This document shows positions 36,901 through 46,277 of a stretch of 64,000 nucleotides of DNA, piece by piece. Where the stretch lies: the NCBI RefSeq assembly GCF_007859755.1, contig NZ_SJPF01000003.1:986702-1050701 (forward strand), in the 5' to 3' direction. The notes under the pieces are model-generated. The model had not been told where the DNA came from, did no database searches, and saw only the letters and a list, made by a program, of their open reading frames with translations. This stretch comes from Blastopirellula retiformator. Its GTDB lineage: Bacteria > Planctomycetota > Planctomycetia > Pirellulales > Pirellulaceae. A program made the position numbers and the translations under genes. Position 1 is the first letter of the stretch; each line of letters starts with the position of its first letter.

Positions 36901-38217
36901 ATGTCCGCGACAAGCGACAAATTTTCTACCGAAAATCCTTACAATCGCGACTTCTGGCTCGGTTACGGCGCCAATTTGGCGTTGATCATCGGGATGAGCA
37001 GCTTGTTTCGGTACGCCGATTTCATCGACTATCTCGGCGGCGGCCCGTATCAATTGGGGCTGGTGACTGGCTGTGGGATGATCGGCGGATTGCTGGGTCG
37101 CTTTCTGCAAGGGCGGCTGATCGATCGACTTGGGCCGCGGACGGTGTGGCTCTGCTCGCTGTTTGCGCTCACGTTGTTTGTGCTATTGCACCTGACGGTG
37201 GCGCGTCTCGATTCGGCTTGGATTTTCCTGCTACGGATCGGGATGATGATTAGCGTGGCCGGGGCGTTTAGCGCGTCGCTAACGTCGGTCTCACTGAAAG
37301 CGCCGCCTGGCAGAACGGCCGAGATGATTGGCGTGCTTGGTTCGTCCGGCTTCATCGGCACGGCGATCGGACCGGCGACCGGCGACTGGATCTTCCAGGG
37401 GAGCGAGGTCACCTTTGGGCAGATCCAGGGGATGTTCTATGTCGCGGGGGCGATGTTCGCCGCCTCGATGCTGCTCGCCTACCTGGCGACCCGCGGCGAT
37501 CTACGAGCCCCGCAACACGAGCATCCGCCGCTATCGACGCTAGTCCGCAAGTTTCATCCGGGCTGGTTGCTGCTGATGGGAATGGTGGTTGGCGGGGGCG
37601 TGTTGATGCCACAGGTTTTTTTGCGGAGCTTCGCCGTCTCGCTGGAGATCAACCAGATCCGCTATTTCTTTCTCGCCTATGCGGTAACCGCGTTTACCGT
37701 GCGAATTGCGACGCGGCAATTTACCGATCGCTATGGCGTGAAGAATACGGTGATCGTGGGGATGAGCTGTTTGGTGTTGTCGATGCTCGCCTATTTGCCG
37801 GTCACGACGTATTGGATGTTGCCGCTTCCGGCGGTCTTTGGCGGCGCGGCGCACGCGTTTCTGTTTCCGGCGGTCGTGGCTGGCGGAGCGACGGTCTTTC
37901 CGCGGCGGTATCGCGGAACGGGGACCAACTTGATGTTGGCGTCGCTCGACTTTGGCTCGCTGGTTGGCTATCCGCTGGAAGGGGCGATCGTGACCGGGGC
38001 CGACGAGCAGGGCCTGCCGGGCTATCCGACGATGTTTCTGACGCTGGCGGCCACCTTTACGCTGACGACGATTCTGTACGCGGCGCTGGGACGCAAAGAG
38101 ATTGGGGAAGAGTTTGCCGTCGAACTCGAAGAGGAAACGGCGCCAACGATCGAGCCGGCGCCCATAGCCGATCCGGAAGCGGATCAGACCGAACGAGAAG
38201 CGACCAACTGCCGGTAG
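36901..38217 (+). CDS. MFS transporter
   Basis: The ATG at 36901 (MSATSDKFSTENP) gives 438 residues with about twelve hydrophobic helices. The loop between helices 2 and 3 carries GRFLQGRLIDRLGPRTVW (variant of the major facilitator GxLaDrxGrkp motif), and its half-repeat counterpart is RQFTDRYGVKNTVIVG. The C-terminal ~40 residues are acidic and cytoplasmic (EEFAVELEEE). The substrate is unknown. It is divergent from the glycosyltransferase, and its 3' end overlaps the convergent epimerase gene by 34 bases. Confidence 0.88.
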   Translation: MSATSDKFSTENPYNRDFWLGYGANLALIIGMSSLFRYADFIDYLGGGPYQLGLVTGCGMIGGLLGRFLQGRLIDRLGPRTVWLCSLFALTLFVLLHLTVARLDSAWIFLLRIGMMISVAGAFSASLTSVSLKAPPGRTAEMIGVLGSSGFIGTAIGPATGDWIFQGSEVTFGQIQGMFYVAGAMFAASMLLAYLATRGDLRAPQHEHPPLSTLVRKFHPGWLLLMGMVVGGGVLMPQVFLRSFAVSLEINQIRYFFLAYAVTAFTVRIATRQFTDRYGVKNTVIVGMSCLVLSMLAYLPVTTYWMLPLPAVFGGAAHAFLFPAVVAGGATVFPRRYRGTGTNLMLASLDFGSLVGYPLEGAIVTGADEQGLPGYPTMFLTLAATFTLTTILYAALGRKEIGEEFAVELEEETAPTIEPAPIADPEADQTEREATNCR

Positions 38218-39134
38218 TAATCGATCGACATTTGCAGGCCGGTCTCGAAGTCGATCTCGACTTCATAGTTGAGCAGCGTGCGGGCCAGGGTATTATCGGC
38301 CATGCTGTCGCGGACGTCGCCGATTCGGGGCGGATCATGCTTGGGCTGGACGTCGGTGCCGAGTTCGCGATTCAACAGTTCGATCAGACGCAACAGCGAC
38401 GTGCTGCGGCCGTTAGCGACGTTGATAATGCGACCGGCGACGCCATCGGCGCTGGCGGCCGAGAGATTGGCCAGGGCGACATTCTTGACGAAGGTAAAGT
38501 CGCGCGATTGCTCGCCATCGCCGTAAATGACGGGGCGCTGGTCGCGAAGCAGCAGCGTGATGAAGATCGGGATGACGGCCGAGTAGGGGCTGTCAGGATC
38601 TTGCCGCGGACCGAAGACGTTGAAGTAGCGGAGGCCGACCGTCTCGATGCCGTAGGTGTGGTAGAAGGCCTGCAGATAGTACTCGGCCGAGAGCTTGGCG
38701 GCGGCGTAGGGGGAGAGCGGATTGGGGAGATCGGTCTCGCGTTTGGCGAGCGTGGGGGCGTCGCCATAGGCGCTGCTGGACGCGGCGTAGATCACGCGGC
38801 GGACGTTCGCCTGGCGGGCTTCGTTGAGCAGGTTGACGGTGGCGGTCACGCAGTGGGCGTGGGTGTCGAGCGGACGTTCGACGCTGAGCGGTACCGAAGC
38901 GAGGGCCGCCTGGTGGAAGATCACGTCGACGCCATGGACCGCTTTGGCGACGACGGCGCTGTCGGTCAGGCACCCTTCGACAAAGTCGATCTTATCGGCG
39001 ACCGGATCGAGATTGCTGCGTTTGCCGGTGCTGAGGTTGTCGATGACGCGGACCTCGTCGCCGCGAGCGACCAACGCGTCGACGATGTGCGATCCGATAA
39101 AACCAGCGCCGCCGGTAACGAGATACTTGGCCAT
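38184..39134 (-). CDS. NAD-dependent nucleotide-sugar epimerase (SDR extended family)
   Basis: 316 residues. The Rossmann motif VTGGAGFIGSHIVDAL (about 6-21) binds NAD; VIFHQAALASVP, the catalytic AASSSAYGD and SPYAAAKLSAEYY (Tyr-x-x-x-Lys, about 146-158) and LRYFNVFGPRQDPDSPYS complete the extended-SDR pattern. It belongs with UDP-glucose/UDP-GlcNAc 4-epimerases; which sugar is used is not visible. It is the last gene of the exopolysaccharide-type operon, 41 bases after the coiled-coil/CpsD-like gene, and would supply an activated sugar. Confidence 0.93.
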   Translation of the reverse strand: MAKYLVTGGAGFIGSHIVDALVARGDEVRVIDNLSTGKRSNLDPVADKIDFVEGCLTDSAVVAKAVHGVDVIFHQAALASVPLSVERPLDTHAHCVTATVNLLNEARQANVRRVIYAASSSAYGDAPTLAKRETDLPNPLSPYAAAKLSAEYYLQAFYHTYGIETVGLRYFNVFGPRQDPDSPYSAVIPIFITLLLRDQRPVIYGDGEQSRDFTFVKNVALANLSAASADGVAGRIINVANGRSTSLLRLIELLNRELGTDVQPKHDPPRIGDVRDSMADNTLARTLLNYEVEIDFETGLQMSIDYYRQLVASRSV

Positions 39135-39175
39135 GTCTTGCTGCTAGGTTGGATGTGGGACAGCCAGGCGAAGGG

Positions 39176-40804
39176 TTACTTCAACTTGGCGTTCATCGCG
39201 ACCGCCGCTTCGATGCGACCGCCGATCGAGGCGATCCGTTTCGAGGCCGCCTTCACGTCATCTTTTGTGGCGCGTCCCAAACAAGCCGTCAAGTAGATCG
39301 ACTGGCACAAGACGGCGTACAGTTCCGTCGAAACGGCGCCAGGGTGTTCCCCCACCAGGATGACGAGCGGCCAGATCTCGCTGAACTCTTGCCAGACCGC
39401 CTGGGCCGATTCGAGGTCGCTGCGCGACACCGTATAGAGGCTACGTCCTGCGGGCAGAAAGTCAATTTCGCCGCATTGCAGGCCGACGACCCGTTCGGAC
39501 AATTTCGTCTCGCGGCGGATCACCTCGTAAAACCCGAGCGAATCGCGCAGTCCGAGCCGGTGCGAAAGCTGCTTGCCATGCACGTCGCCGTCGATCACCA
39601 AGACGCGGCGATTTTTGCTGGCGACGGCCAGCGCCGTGTGGAAACCGGCCTGGTGCGCGTCATCGCCCCCATCGGCCGACAGAAACAACGTCGACGTCGG
39701 TTTGCTGGTCGGCTGCGCAAGTCGCTCGTAACGTTCGCTGATTCGCGCATCTTGGAGATCGGCCTTGGTCTGCTCTTCGTAGGAGCAGAGATGGGGACGG
39801 GGAACCGCCGATGTGAACGACGGACGCAGCAGCATCGGGATCTTCGCGTCGCGGACAGGCGGCGGGGTCGCTTCGCTGTGAGGTTCTTCGCTTGGTTCCG
39901 CGGGGCGGGCGATCTCGGCAGCGTTGGCCGGAGATGCGCTCGCTTGAGCAGCGGCTGCGCGGGCCGATGCGGCGGCGACTTCGGCCGCTTCCGCTTTGGC
40001 GTCGGCGGCGCGGCGAGCCTGTTCGAGCTGCGCTTTTTCTGCGGCTCGCAGGCGAACGACCTCGGCCAGATCGTTTTCGTGGCTCTCCAGCGAACGGCGG
40101 GCTTCGGTCAGATCTTGCTGTTGGGTTTCGACCGTCTGGCGAGCCTCGGCGAGGGCCTCGTTCAGCTCGGCTTCTTTGCGAGCGAACTCTTCGGCCTGTT
40201 TGCTTAGCTCGTCGCTCAGGCTGGCCCGCAACGTTTGCTCATCGACGGTCGGCGCGGCTTGGATCGCCTGTTGCACCTCTTGCAGTTCGGCCTCTTTGGC
40301 CGAGAGTTGTTCGGAGAGGCGGGTGGCGTCGATGGTCAGTTGCTGTCGCGCCAGGTCGAACTCTTGCAGTTTCGCTTCGAGCGCCTGCTGCTTTTTCCGA
40401 AAGCGAGCTTCGTCTTCCTGGCGACGTTGGACAGACTCGGCCTGGTGACGCTCAAGCTCGGCCTGCAGTTCGGTCTGCAATTCTTCGTGGGCGGTGGCGT
40501 CATCCTGGTGTGACGCGAGTTGTGACTCGAGCTGAGCGAGTTGCTCTTGCAGGCGGGTTTTCTCGGCGCCAAGTTCCGCTTCGAGCCGCTTACGCTGCTC
40601 GGCCAGTTGCTGATCGCGCTCGTCGATTTGCCGCTGATACTCATCGCGGAGACGCTGCTCGGTCTCGGCGACGGCCTGATCTACCGCCGCCGCCACTTCG
40701 CGAACCGCGTCGACCTGGCCGACGGTGTTGTTGATCGTCGGCGTCGACGCAGGGGCGGCGCCCTGCTCTTGCAGACGTTTCAACGCGTCGAGCATTTTCG
40801 ACAT
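39176..40804 (-). CDS. Coiled-coil protein with degenerate CpsD/BY-kinase-like domain
   Basis: 542 residues. Residues ~45-290 are one long charged coiled coil (Q/E/L/R-rich), then Ala-rich and Pro-rich linkers. The C-terminal ~170 residues have the fold signature of capsular tyrosine-kinase/ParA-like NTPases: VLVIDGDVHGKQLSHRLGLR (Walker A' type), GLQCGEIDFLPAGRS and WPLVILVGEHPGAVSTEL. The expected Walker A loop (GxxGxGKS/T) is replaced by SADGGDDAHQAG, so nucleotide binding is doubtful. No terminal Tyr cluster is present. In Wzz-linked operons, the intact domain regulates chain length; here a scaffold role is more likely (inference). The gene is 20 bases after the ExeA-like gene. Confidence 0.82.
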   Translation of the reverse strand: MSKMLDALKRLQEQGAAPASTPTINNTVGQVDAVREVAAAVDQAVAETEQRLRDEYQRQIDERDQQLAEQRKRLEAELGAEKTRLQEQLAQLESQLASHQDDATAHEELQTELQAELERHQAESVQRRQEDEARFRKKQQALEAKLQEFDLARQQLTIDATRLSEQLSAKEAELQEVQQAIQAAPTVDEQTLRASLSDELSKQAEEFARKEAELNEALAEARQTVETQQQDLTEARRSLESHENDLAEVVRLRAAEKAQLEQARRAADAKAEAAEVAAASARAAAAQASASPANAAEIARPAEPSEEPHSEATPPPVRDAKIPMLLRPSFTSAVPRPHLCSYEEQTKADLQDARISERYERLAQPTSKPTSTLFLSADGGDDAHQAGFHTALAVASKNRRVLVIDGDVHGKQLSHRLGLRDSLGFYEVIRRETKLSERVVGLQCGEIDFLPAGRSLYTVSRSDLESAQAVWQEFSEIWPLVILVGEHPGAVSTELYAVLCQSIYLTACLGRATKDDVKAASKRIASIGGRIEAAVAMNAKLK

Positions 40805-40824
40805 GGTTTAAGGCCTCGGCTACC

Positions 40825-42273
40825 TTAGGCGTGTTCGCGACGAAGGTTGCTGAAGAGCCGACGGAAGTCGCGCCGACGGCTGCGGGCCGGGGCTGGATCG
40901 GATTCATGCTCTTCGATAATCAGAATGTCGCGGTCGTCGGCCGGAGTCGGCTGCCCGGTTGGCGCCGCGGCGACATGACGCGAGACGATCTCTTCGTCTT
41001 TGGCATACGGCGGCATGACGACGTCGACCGCCGCGACCAAGTCGTGGTTCGACTGAATCACCACCGGCGCCGGTTCTAGCAGCGACGCGATCTCGACCCC
41101 TTCGCGGCTATGGACCTGCTTCAGCACGTCGCGGGCGTCGCTGAGGGTGGCGTAACGATCGAGGATCACCTCTTCGGCGTCGAACGATTCTGCGAACGGA
41201 TTCTTGAAGGCGCTCTCGAACTCAAGCTCCGCTTCCGGCGTCAGGTTCGCGTGGGGCTCGAAGTCGGCTTCGTTCGCGTCGATCCGCAAGGTCGCGGCGG
41301 CGTCTTCATCGGGCGCGTCCCGCTTGTGCTTCGGCGGGGCGGTGATGCGCGAGGGGAACTTGACCGATTGCGGCGGCTCTAGCTCATCATCGAGCGAACC
41401 GAATTCAAGCACGCCCTCTTCGCTCTTGGGGGCGTTGAACTCTTGCTGGCTGGTCGACCACGGTCCCGGCATCTGCTGCAGGTCGGCCCACGCTTCTTCG
41501 ATGCCGCTGGCGTCAATTCGTTTGTGCGAGCCAAGCGACGCCAGCACCAACACGTGATCGCACAGCTGGTTGATCAAGCGGGGAACGCCGCTGGCGACAT
41601 GGCTGACCGCCTCGAGCGCTTCGTCCGAAAAGACGACCTGCTGGGCGCCGGCTTCTTCCAACTGGTATTGGATGAACTCGGAGGTCTCGGCTTTCGAGAA
41701 GGTCTCCAAGTAGCAGCGTGCGGCGACGCGCTGGTTCAGCGAAGTGAGTCGCGGCGAGGCGAATCGTTCTTCCATCATCATGCCGCCTGCCAAGGCCAGG
41801 CTGACTAGCGATTCGCCCTTGTGCGAGATGTTGGTCAGCAGGCGGAGTTCGTCGAGCAGGCGAGTCGGCAGCGCGTCGGCTTCGTCAATAAAGATGATCA
41901 GCCCTTCGCGATCGTCTTCGGACGAATGGAGGAAATCGACCAGCGACAGACGCAGCTCGCCTTCTTCCAGACCACGGTAAGGGAGGCCCAGGTCGTACAG
42001 CAATGCCTGCAGGAGAGCGCGACGCGAGCAGACTCGACCGCACTGCAGGAACGAGATATGTCGCTGCGACTGCAGATCTTTGGCCAGCACCTTCATCAAC
42101 AACGACTTGCCGAGTCCCGGTCCGCCGATCAGCAGGGCGGGGCCTTCGCCACGATGCAGGCAACGGCGCATCGTGCTACGGGCCGCTTCGGCCGCGGCTG
42201 ACGGAAAATAATAGGCGGCATCGGCGGCCGCAGGAAAAGGGCGCCGCGTTAGTTGATAGAACGTTTCGTACAT
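40825..42273 (-). CDS. ExeA-like AAA+ ATPase
   Basis: 482 residues. The opening MYETFYQLTRRPFPAAADAA is typical of the ExeA/GspA and exosortase-associated ATPases. Walker A is GGPGLGKSLLMKVLA (about 50-64), Walker B GLIIFIDEADALP (about 122-134), followed by sensor region LALAGGMMMEERF and SGVPRLINQLCDHVLVLAS. After ~residue 290 comes a long acidic, probably disordered tail rich in Glu/Asp and Pro. No transmembrane helix is visible, unlike ExeA itself. In polysaccharide clusters this ATPase is thought to power or order assembly. It sits between the Wzz-like and CpsD-like genes. Confidence 0.9.
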   Translation of the reverse strand: MYETFYQLTRRPFPAAADAAYYFPSAAAEAARSTMRRCLHRGEGPALLIGGPGLGKSLLMKVLAKDLQSQRHISFLQCGRVCSRRALLQALLYDLGLPYRGLEEGELRLSLVDFLHSSEDDREGLIIFIDEADALPTRLLDELRLLTNISHKGESLVSLALAGGMMMEERFASPRLTSLNQRVAARCYLETFSKAETSEFIQYQLEEAGAQQVVFSDEALEAVSHVASGVPRLINQLCDHVLVLASLGSHKRIDASGIEEAWADLQQMPGPWSTSQQEFNAPKSEEGVLEFGSLDDELEPPQSVKFPSRITAPPKHKRDAPDEDAAATLRIDANEADFEPHANLTPEAELEFESAFKNPFAESFDAEEVILDRYATLSDARDVLKQVHSREGVEIASLLEPAPVVIQSNHDLVAAVDVVMPPYAKDEEIVSRHVAAAPTGQPTPADDRDILIIEEHESDPAPARSRRRDFRRLFSNLRREHA

Positions 42274-42423
42274 TGCTTATTTTTCCTAGGCTGTGCAGGT
42301 CTTGATGGCCGACTGCAAGCCAAGTCGTCGAAGTGATTTGCGCTGCGCAGGGTGCATTTCAAGCATCGGCAAAAACAGGGGTCGATCTCCACCGCGACCA
42401 AGTCGGAATCTGCTAAGGCTTCG

Positions 42424-43779
42424 CTAGTTTGCAAACTTCCAAAGTTGGTCTTGCGCGTTGTAAATCGCCGTGAACGGCTCATGCGTGAAGGTCCGCGTGA
42501 ACTCGGGATCGACCAACAACGCCACCAGGATCAATCCGACCAGCGCTACCAGCGAGTACTCGCTAGCGACGATGGCAAACCGCGCCAGCGTGCGCGTGGC
42601 CGTTCGCTTGCGCGGCAACTGCGGTCCCCCGGCCAGCGGCAACTCGGCGGCGATCGCCACACCGGCCGCCGCGGCGATTTCGTCGGAGCTGACCAGGATC
42701 GCCTCTTGATCGGCGGTCGGAACGCAAAGGGCGGCGAAGCCTCCCAGCAGCGTCGCCACCGCCAGCAACATGCCGACCCGCGGCAGCGGAAAGTTGCCGC
42801 CAATCATGCCGACGATGTGCGCCGACTTGTCGGGGGTCGCCTGGATCGACGTATAGAAGCGATGGCCGTCGGCGGCGATCTGATGTTTGCCGCCAACCGA
42901 TTGCAGCGACATCCGAGCCTGCACGACCGCCTGCTTCAAACGTTCATGTTCCGACTTCAGCTTTTCGACATTGACCGGCGGCAGTTGGGCGCCTTCGACC
43001 GAAGGAGGGGGATCGGCGAACCGCGGCACTTGCGTCAGCTGCGCTTCCAGCGCCGTGATCTGCGCTTTCACGTTGATCACAATCGGGTGCTCTTCGGTCC
43101 GCTGCGACAGCAAGACCGACAGCTCCGACTTTTGGTCCGAGATCTGTTGCTGTAGTTCTTGCCACTGCAGATTCTCTTCGATGACCGGGGCTTGGACGTC
43201 GACCTGCGGTTGGCGACCGGTGATGACGTCTCCATATTGTTGAACGAACTCGTCCAGATTCTGCTGCGACTGGACCAAGACGCTGCGGGCCGATTGATCG
43301 AGCTGAATCGCCGCGTCGCCAATCAGGTTGGCCTGGTCGTCGGCATGCTGGTCAAGCTCGTGTTGATAGGCTGCGCCGATCTGTTGGGCCAGCGAGATCG
43401 CCGCGGCGGTGGTGGGGGCGGTGGTCGCAATAGTGACGTCGGCGTGATGGCCGCCAGCGCGGGGGGTGATCGCAATCTCAATCCGCTGTCGCAGCTGGTC
43501 GACGGTGAGGGTGGAGTCCGCCTCTTTGGTCTGTTCGGCGACCCGCGACAACCCGTCATCCGACAACGTCTTGGTCTTGGCCTGCTCGACGACATTCAGA
43601 AGCGACGTTTCATCCGGCAGATCGGCCGAGACAAGAACTTCCAGTTCGGCAACGACCGACTCGACCGGCGTTCGACAGAAGTAGAGACCGATCGCGATCA
43701 CCGCCAACGCCGTTACGACAAATGCGTAGGCGCGACTCCCTGCGTTGGATCGGGCTGGTTGCGTCGCCGAGTCTTCCAC
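42424..43779 (-). CDS. Wzz/GumC-like polysaccharide chain-length protein
   Basis: The likely start is the GTG at 43779, seven bases after GGAG; 451 residues. There are hydrophobic helices near residue 15-32 (YAFVVTALAVIAIGLYF), ~345-365 (VGMLLAVATLLGGFAAL) and ~410-430 (SLVALVGLILVALL). The periplasmic part between the first two is largely coiled coil (QQQISDQKSELSVLLSQRTE), with a PTTAAAISLAQQI segment as in Wzz proteins. A third, C-terminal helix is unusual. It is first in the minus-strand operon with the ExeA-like ATPase, CpsD-like protein and epimerase, and would anchor the export/polymerisation complex in the inner membrane. Confidence 0.8.
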   Translation of the reverse strand: MEDSATQPARSNAGSRAYAFVVTALAVIAIGLYFCRTPVESVVAELEVLVSADLPDETSLLNVVEQAKTKTLSDDGLSRVAEQTKEADSTLTVDQLRQRIEIAITPRAGGHHADVTIATTAPTTAAAISLAQQIGAAYQHELDQHADDQANLIGDAAIQLDQSARSVLVQSQQNLDEFVQQYGDVITGRQPQVDVQAPVIEENLQWQELQQQISDQKSELSVLLSQRTEEHPIVINVKAQITALEAQLTQVPRFADPPPSVEGAQLPPVNVEKLKSEHERLKQAVVQARMSLQSVGGKHQIAADGHRFYTSIQATPDKSAHIVGMIGGNFPLPRVGMLLAVATLLGGFAALCVPTADQEAILVSSDEIAAAAGVAIAAELPLAGGPQLPRKRTATRTLARFAIVASEYSLVALVGLILVALLVDPEFTRTFTHEPFTAIYNAQDQLWKFAN

Positions 43780-43958
43780 GTTCTCACTCCATCCTTGGGG
43801 CTGGCGGATGCTAGCTGTCCATGCCAACAATACGCCGTTGTCTATTCATCGGCGCCCAGTCGCTTGCGCTCCATCGGAATCGGTTGGTTCGCACTTCGAA
43901 ATCGCCCGGGTAAAATAGAGGAATTCGAAACTCGCACCGCAGCCGCCGGAGTCGCTCG

Positions 43959-44624
43959 TTGTTTCAGCGCAAGATATGTGGAATCACCTCCGTCCAAGAC
44001 GCCCAGGCGATGATCGCCGCCGGCGCCGATGCGCTCGGACTGAATTTCTATCCCCAGAGCAAACGGTTCCTCTCAGCCGAAATCGCGCCGGACGTTCGCC
44101 AGGCGATCCCGAGTGAAGTCGCCGCGGTGGGGCTATTCGTCAACGCCGATGTGGTGGACGTCGCCGCCGTCGCCAAAAAATTATCGCTCGACTGGGTGCA
44201 GCTGCATGGGGACGAGCCGCCCGAGTATTTGGCTCGGCTGCGGCAACTTGGCGCACCGCCGATCTTAAAGGCCTTCCGCTGCGGCCCTGATTGGAAAGTG
44301 GAGATCGCCCAGTTCCTTTCGCGGTGCGGCGATCTCGGCTGCCGTCCGGCGGCGATTTTGATCGACGGATTTCAGGCCAGCGCGTATGGCGGCACGGGGA
44401 AGACCGCCGATTGGAATGCGTTGGTCGATTGGCCTCAGTGGCTCAATTGCGAATGTCTAGTTCTGGCTGGGGGGCTGACGCCCGACAATGTTTCGGCCGC
44501 GATTGCTCAAGTGCGGCCGACCGCGGTCGATACCGCCAGTGGCGTCGAGAGCGAGCCCGGCAGGAAAGATCTGCAACTGGCGGCAAGTTATTGTGCAAAT
44601 GTGAAGATCGCGATGGGCGAGTAA
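43959..44624 (+). CDS. trpF: Phosphoribosylanthranilate isomerase
   Basis: 221 residues, TTG start at 43959 with GGAG eight bases upstream. The family motifs are present: KICGITSVQDAQ (catalytic Cys, residues 5-16), ADALGLNFYPQSKR, WVQLHGDEPPEY, ILIDGF (catalytic Asp), VLAGGLTPDNV and VDTASGVES. It performs the Amadori rearrangement in tryptophan synthesis. No other trp gene is adjacent, as often seen in planctomycetes. Confidence 0.95.
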   Translation: MFQRKICGITSVQDAQAMIAAGADALGLNFYPQSKRFLSAEIAPDVRQAIPSEVAAVGLFVNADVVDVAAVAKKLSLDWVQLHGDEPPEYLARLRQLGAPPILKAFRCGPDWKVEIAQFLSRCGDLGCRPAAILIDGFQASAYGGTGKTADWNALVDWPQWLNCECLVLAGGLTPDNVSAAIAQVRPTAVDTASGVESEPGRKDLQLAASYCANVKIAMGE

Positions 44625-44805
44625 AAGCCCTGTAAAACCCGGCTTTGCTAGCGTTCGGGCATTTACGGACTTACTAAAGATTGGCTACATTTAACTATTC
44701 CCCAGGTAACCGGGGTACGCGGCGCCGTTGCGCAAGCCGCTCGCTTTGCGGTGTAACGAAGAATAGCCGCACATGTTTTACCAATTCAAAGAAGGAGACG
44801 TCTCC
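44625..44805 (+). promoter_or_regulatory. Leader region of ahcY with possible hairpins
   Basis: About 180 bases between trpF and ahcY. Short dyads are visible: CCCCAGGTAACCGGGG (44701-44716), GCGGC...GCCGC around 44720-44742, and GAAGGAGACGTCTCC just before the GTG start. An SAH riboswitch would be expected in some lineages, but I cannot match the known SAH consensus here. The Shine-Dalgarno AAGGAG (44792-44797) decides the GTG start. Confidence 0.4.
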
Positions 44806-46134
44806 GTGTCGCAAGTTGAAAAGCTCCCCTACAAAGTCAAAGACATTAGCTTGGCCGCGTGGGGACGAAAAGAGATCCAGCTGGCCGAGGTCGAAATGCC
44901 CGGTTTGATGGCGCTCCGCGAACGGTATGGCAAGGACAAGCCGCTGAAGGGCGCCCGCATCGCCGGTTGCCTTCACATGACGGTCCAGACCGCGGTCTTG
45001 ATCGAGACGCTGATCGAACTGGGCGCCGAGGTGACCTGGAGCAGCTGCAACATTTTCTCGACTCAAGATCACGCCGCCGCGGCGGTCGCCGAACGTGGCG
45101 TGCCGGTCTATGCCTGGAAGGGCGAAACCGACGAAGAGTTCGACTGGTGCATTGAGCAGACGATCATCTTCCCCGACGGTAAGCCGCTGAACATGATCCT
45201 GGACGACGGCGGCGACTTGACCGTCATGGTTCACCAGAAGTACCCGGAACTATGCGAAGGGATCCGCGGCCTGTCGGAAGAAACCACGACCGGCGTGCAC
45301 CGTCTCTACCACATGTTCAAGAAGGGCGAGCTGAAGATGCCCGCCATCAACGTCAACGACTCGGTTACCAAGAGCAAGTTCGACAACTTGTACGGTTGCC
45401 GCGAATCGCTGGCCGACGGCATCAAGCGTGCGACCGACATCATGGTCGCCGGTAAGGTCGTGGTCGTCTGCGGCTACGGCGATGTCGGCAAGGGTTGCGC
45501 CCAGTCGATGCGTGGCTTTGGCGCCCGCGTGATCGTCACCGAAATCGATCCGATCAACGCCCTGCAGGCCGCGATGGAAGGTTTCGAGGTCACGACGGTC
45601 GAAGATTCGGTCGCCGAAGGCGATATCTTCGTCACCACCACCGGCAACCGCGACATCATCACCGGCGCCCACATGGAGCAGATGAAGAATGACGCGATCG
45701 TCTGCAATATCGGTCACTTCGATCTCGAGATCGACATGGCCTACCTGCTGAAGACGCCGGGCATCACCCGCGACACCATCAAGCCTGATTCGGTGCCGGG
45801 CGGTCCGCTCGATCGCTTCACCTTCGCCGACGGTCACTCGATCCTGGTTCTGGCTGAAGGCCGCCTGGTTAACCTCGGTTGTGCGACCGGTCACCCGTCG
45901 TTCGTCATGTCGAGTTCGTTCACCAATCAGGTGATTGCTCAGCTCGAACTGTGGCAGAACTCCGACAGCTACCCGATCGGCGTCCATGTCTTGCCGAAGC
46001 ACCTGGACGAAGAAGTCGCCCGGTTGCACCTCGACAAGCTCGGCGTGAAGCTGACCAAAATGACCCAAACCCAGGCCGACTACATCGGCGTGCCGGTCGA
46101 AGGTCCTTACAAGCCGGATCACTACCGCTACTAA
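44806..46134 (+). CDS. ahcY: S-adenosylhomocysteine hydrolase
   Basis: The GTG at 44806 ([17 protein letters not shown]) is preferred because AAGGAG lies eight bases upstream; an in-frame ATG at 44773 has no such site. 442 residues. Visible are [44 protein letters not shown] with its following [20 protein letters not shown] (catalytic Lys/Asp region), the NAD motif [16 protein letters not shown], and the C-terminal KPDHYRY that closes the neighbouring NAD site. It splits S-adenosylhomocysteine into adenosine and homocysteine, relieving inhibition of methyltransferases. Confidence 0.97.
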   Translation: MSQVEKLPYKVKDISLAAWGRKEIQLAEVEMPGLMALRERYGKDKPLKGARIAGCLHMTVQTAVLIETLIELGAEVTWSSCNIFSTQDHAAAAVAERGVPVYAWKGETDEEFDWCIEQTIIFPDGKPLNMILDDGGDLTVMVHQKYPELCEGIRGLSEETTTGVHRLYHMFKKGELKMPAINVNDSVTKSKFDNLYGCRESLADGIKRATDIMVAGKVVVVCGYGDVGKGCAQSMRGFGARVIVTEIDPINALQAAMEGFEVTTVEDSVAEGDIFVTTTGNRDIITGAHMEQMKNDAIVCNIGHFDLEIDMAYLLKTPGITRDTIKPDSVPGGPLDRFTFADGHSILVLAEGRLVNLGCATGHPSFVMSSSFTNQVIAQLELWQNSDSYPIGVHVLPKHLDEEVARLHLDKLGVKLTKMTQTQADYIGVPVEGPYKPDHYRY

Positions 46135-46190
46135 ATCGAATCGATCGGCCTTGCCCAGATCGGCTGGGCAGGTTGACCTGAGATAGGCTT

Positions 46191-46226
46191 GGGGGCTGCG
46201 ACGTATAGTTCGCGGCCCCCTTTTTT
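46191..46226 (+). terminator. Rho-independent terminator after ahcY
   Basis: Stem GGGGGCTGCGA / TCGCGGCCCCC (one G-U) with loop CGTATAGT-type, then TTTTTTG. A smaller GCCCAG/CTGGGC dyad lies at 46153-46169. Confidence 0.88.
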
Positions 46227-46277
46227 GTTCTTATCGCACAGATTTGTTTTCACCGCACTGAGACGAGTAAGCATCGA

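Noticed and set aside
44625..44805. SAH riboswitch upstream of ahcY
   Set aside because: I could not find the conserved SAH-riboswitch core; only generic dyads are present, so it is reported as an unassigned leader.
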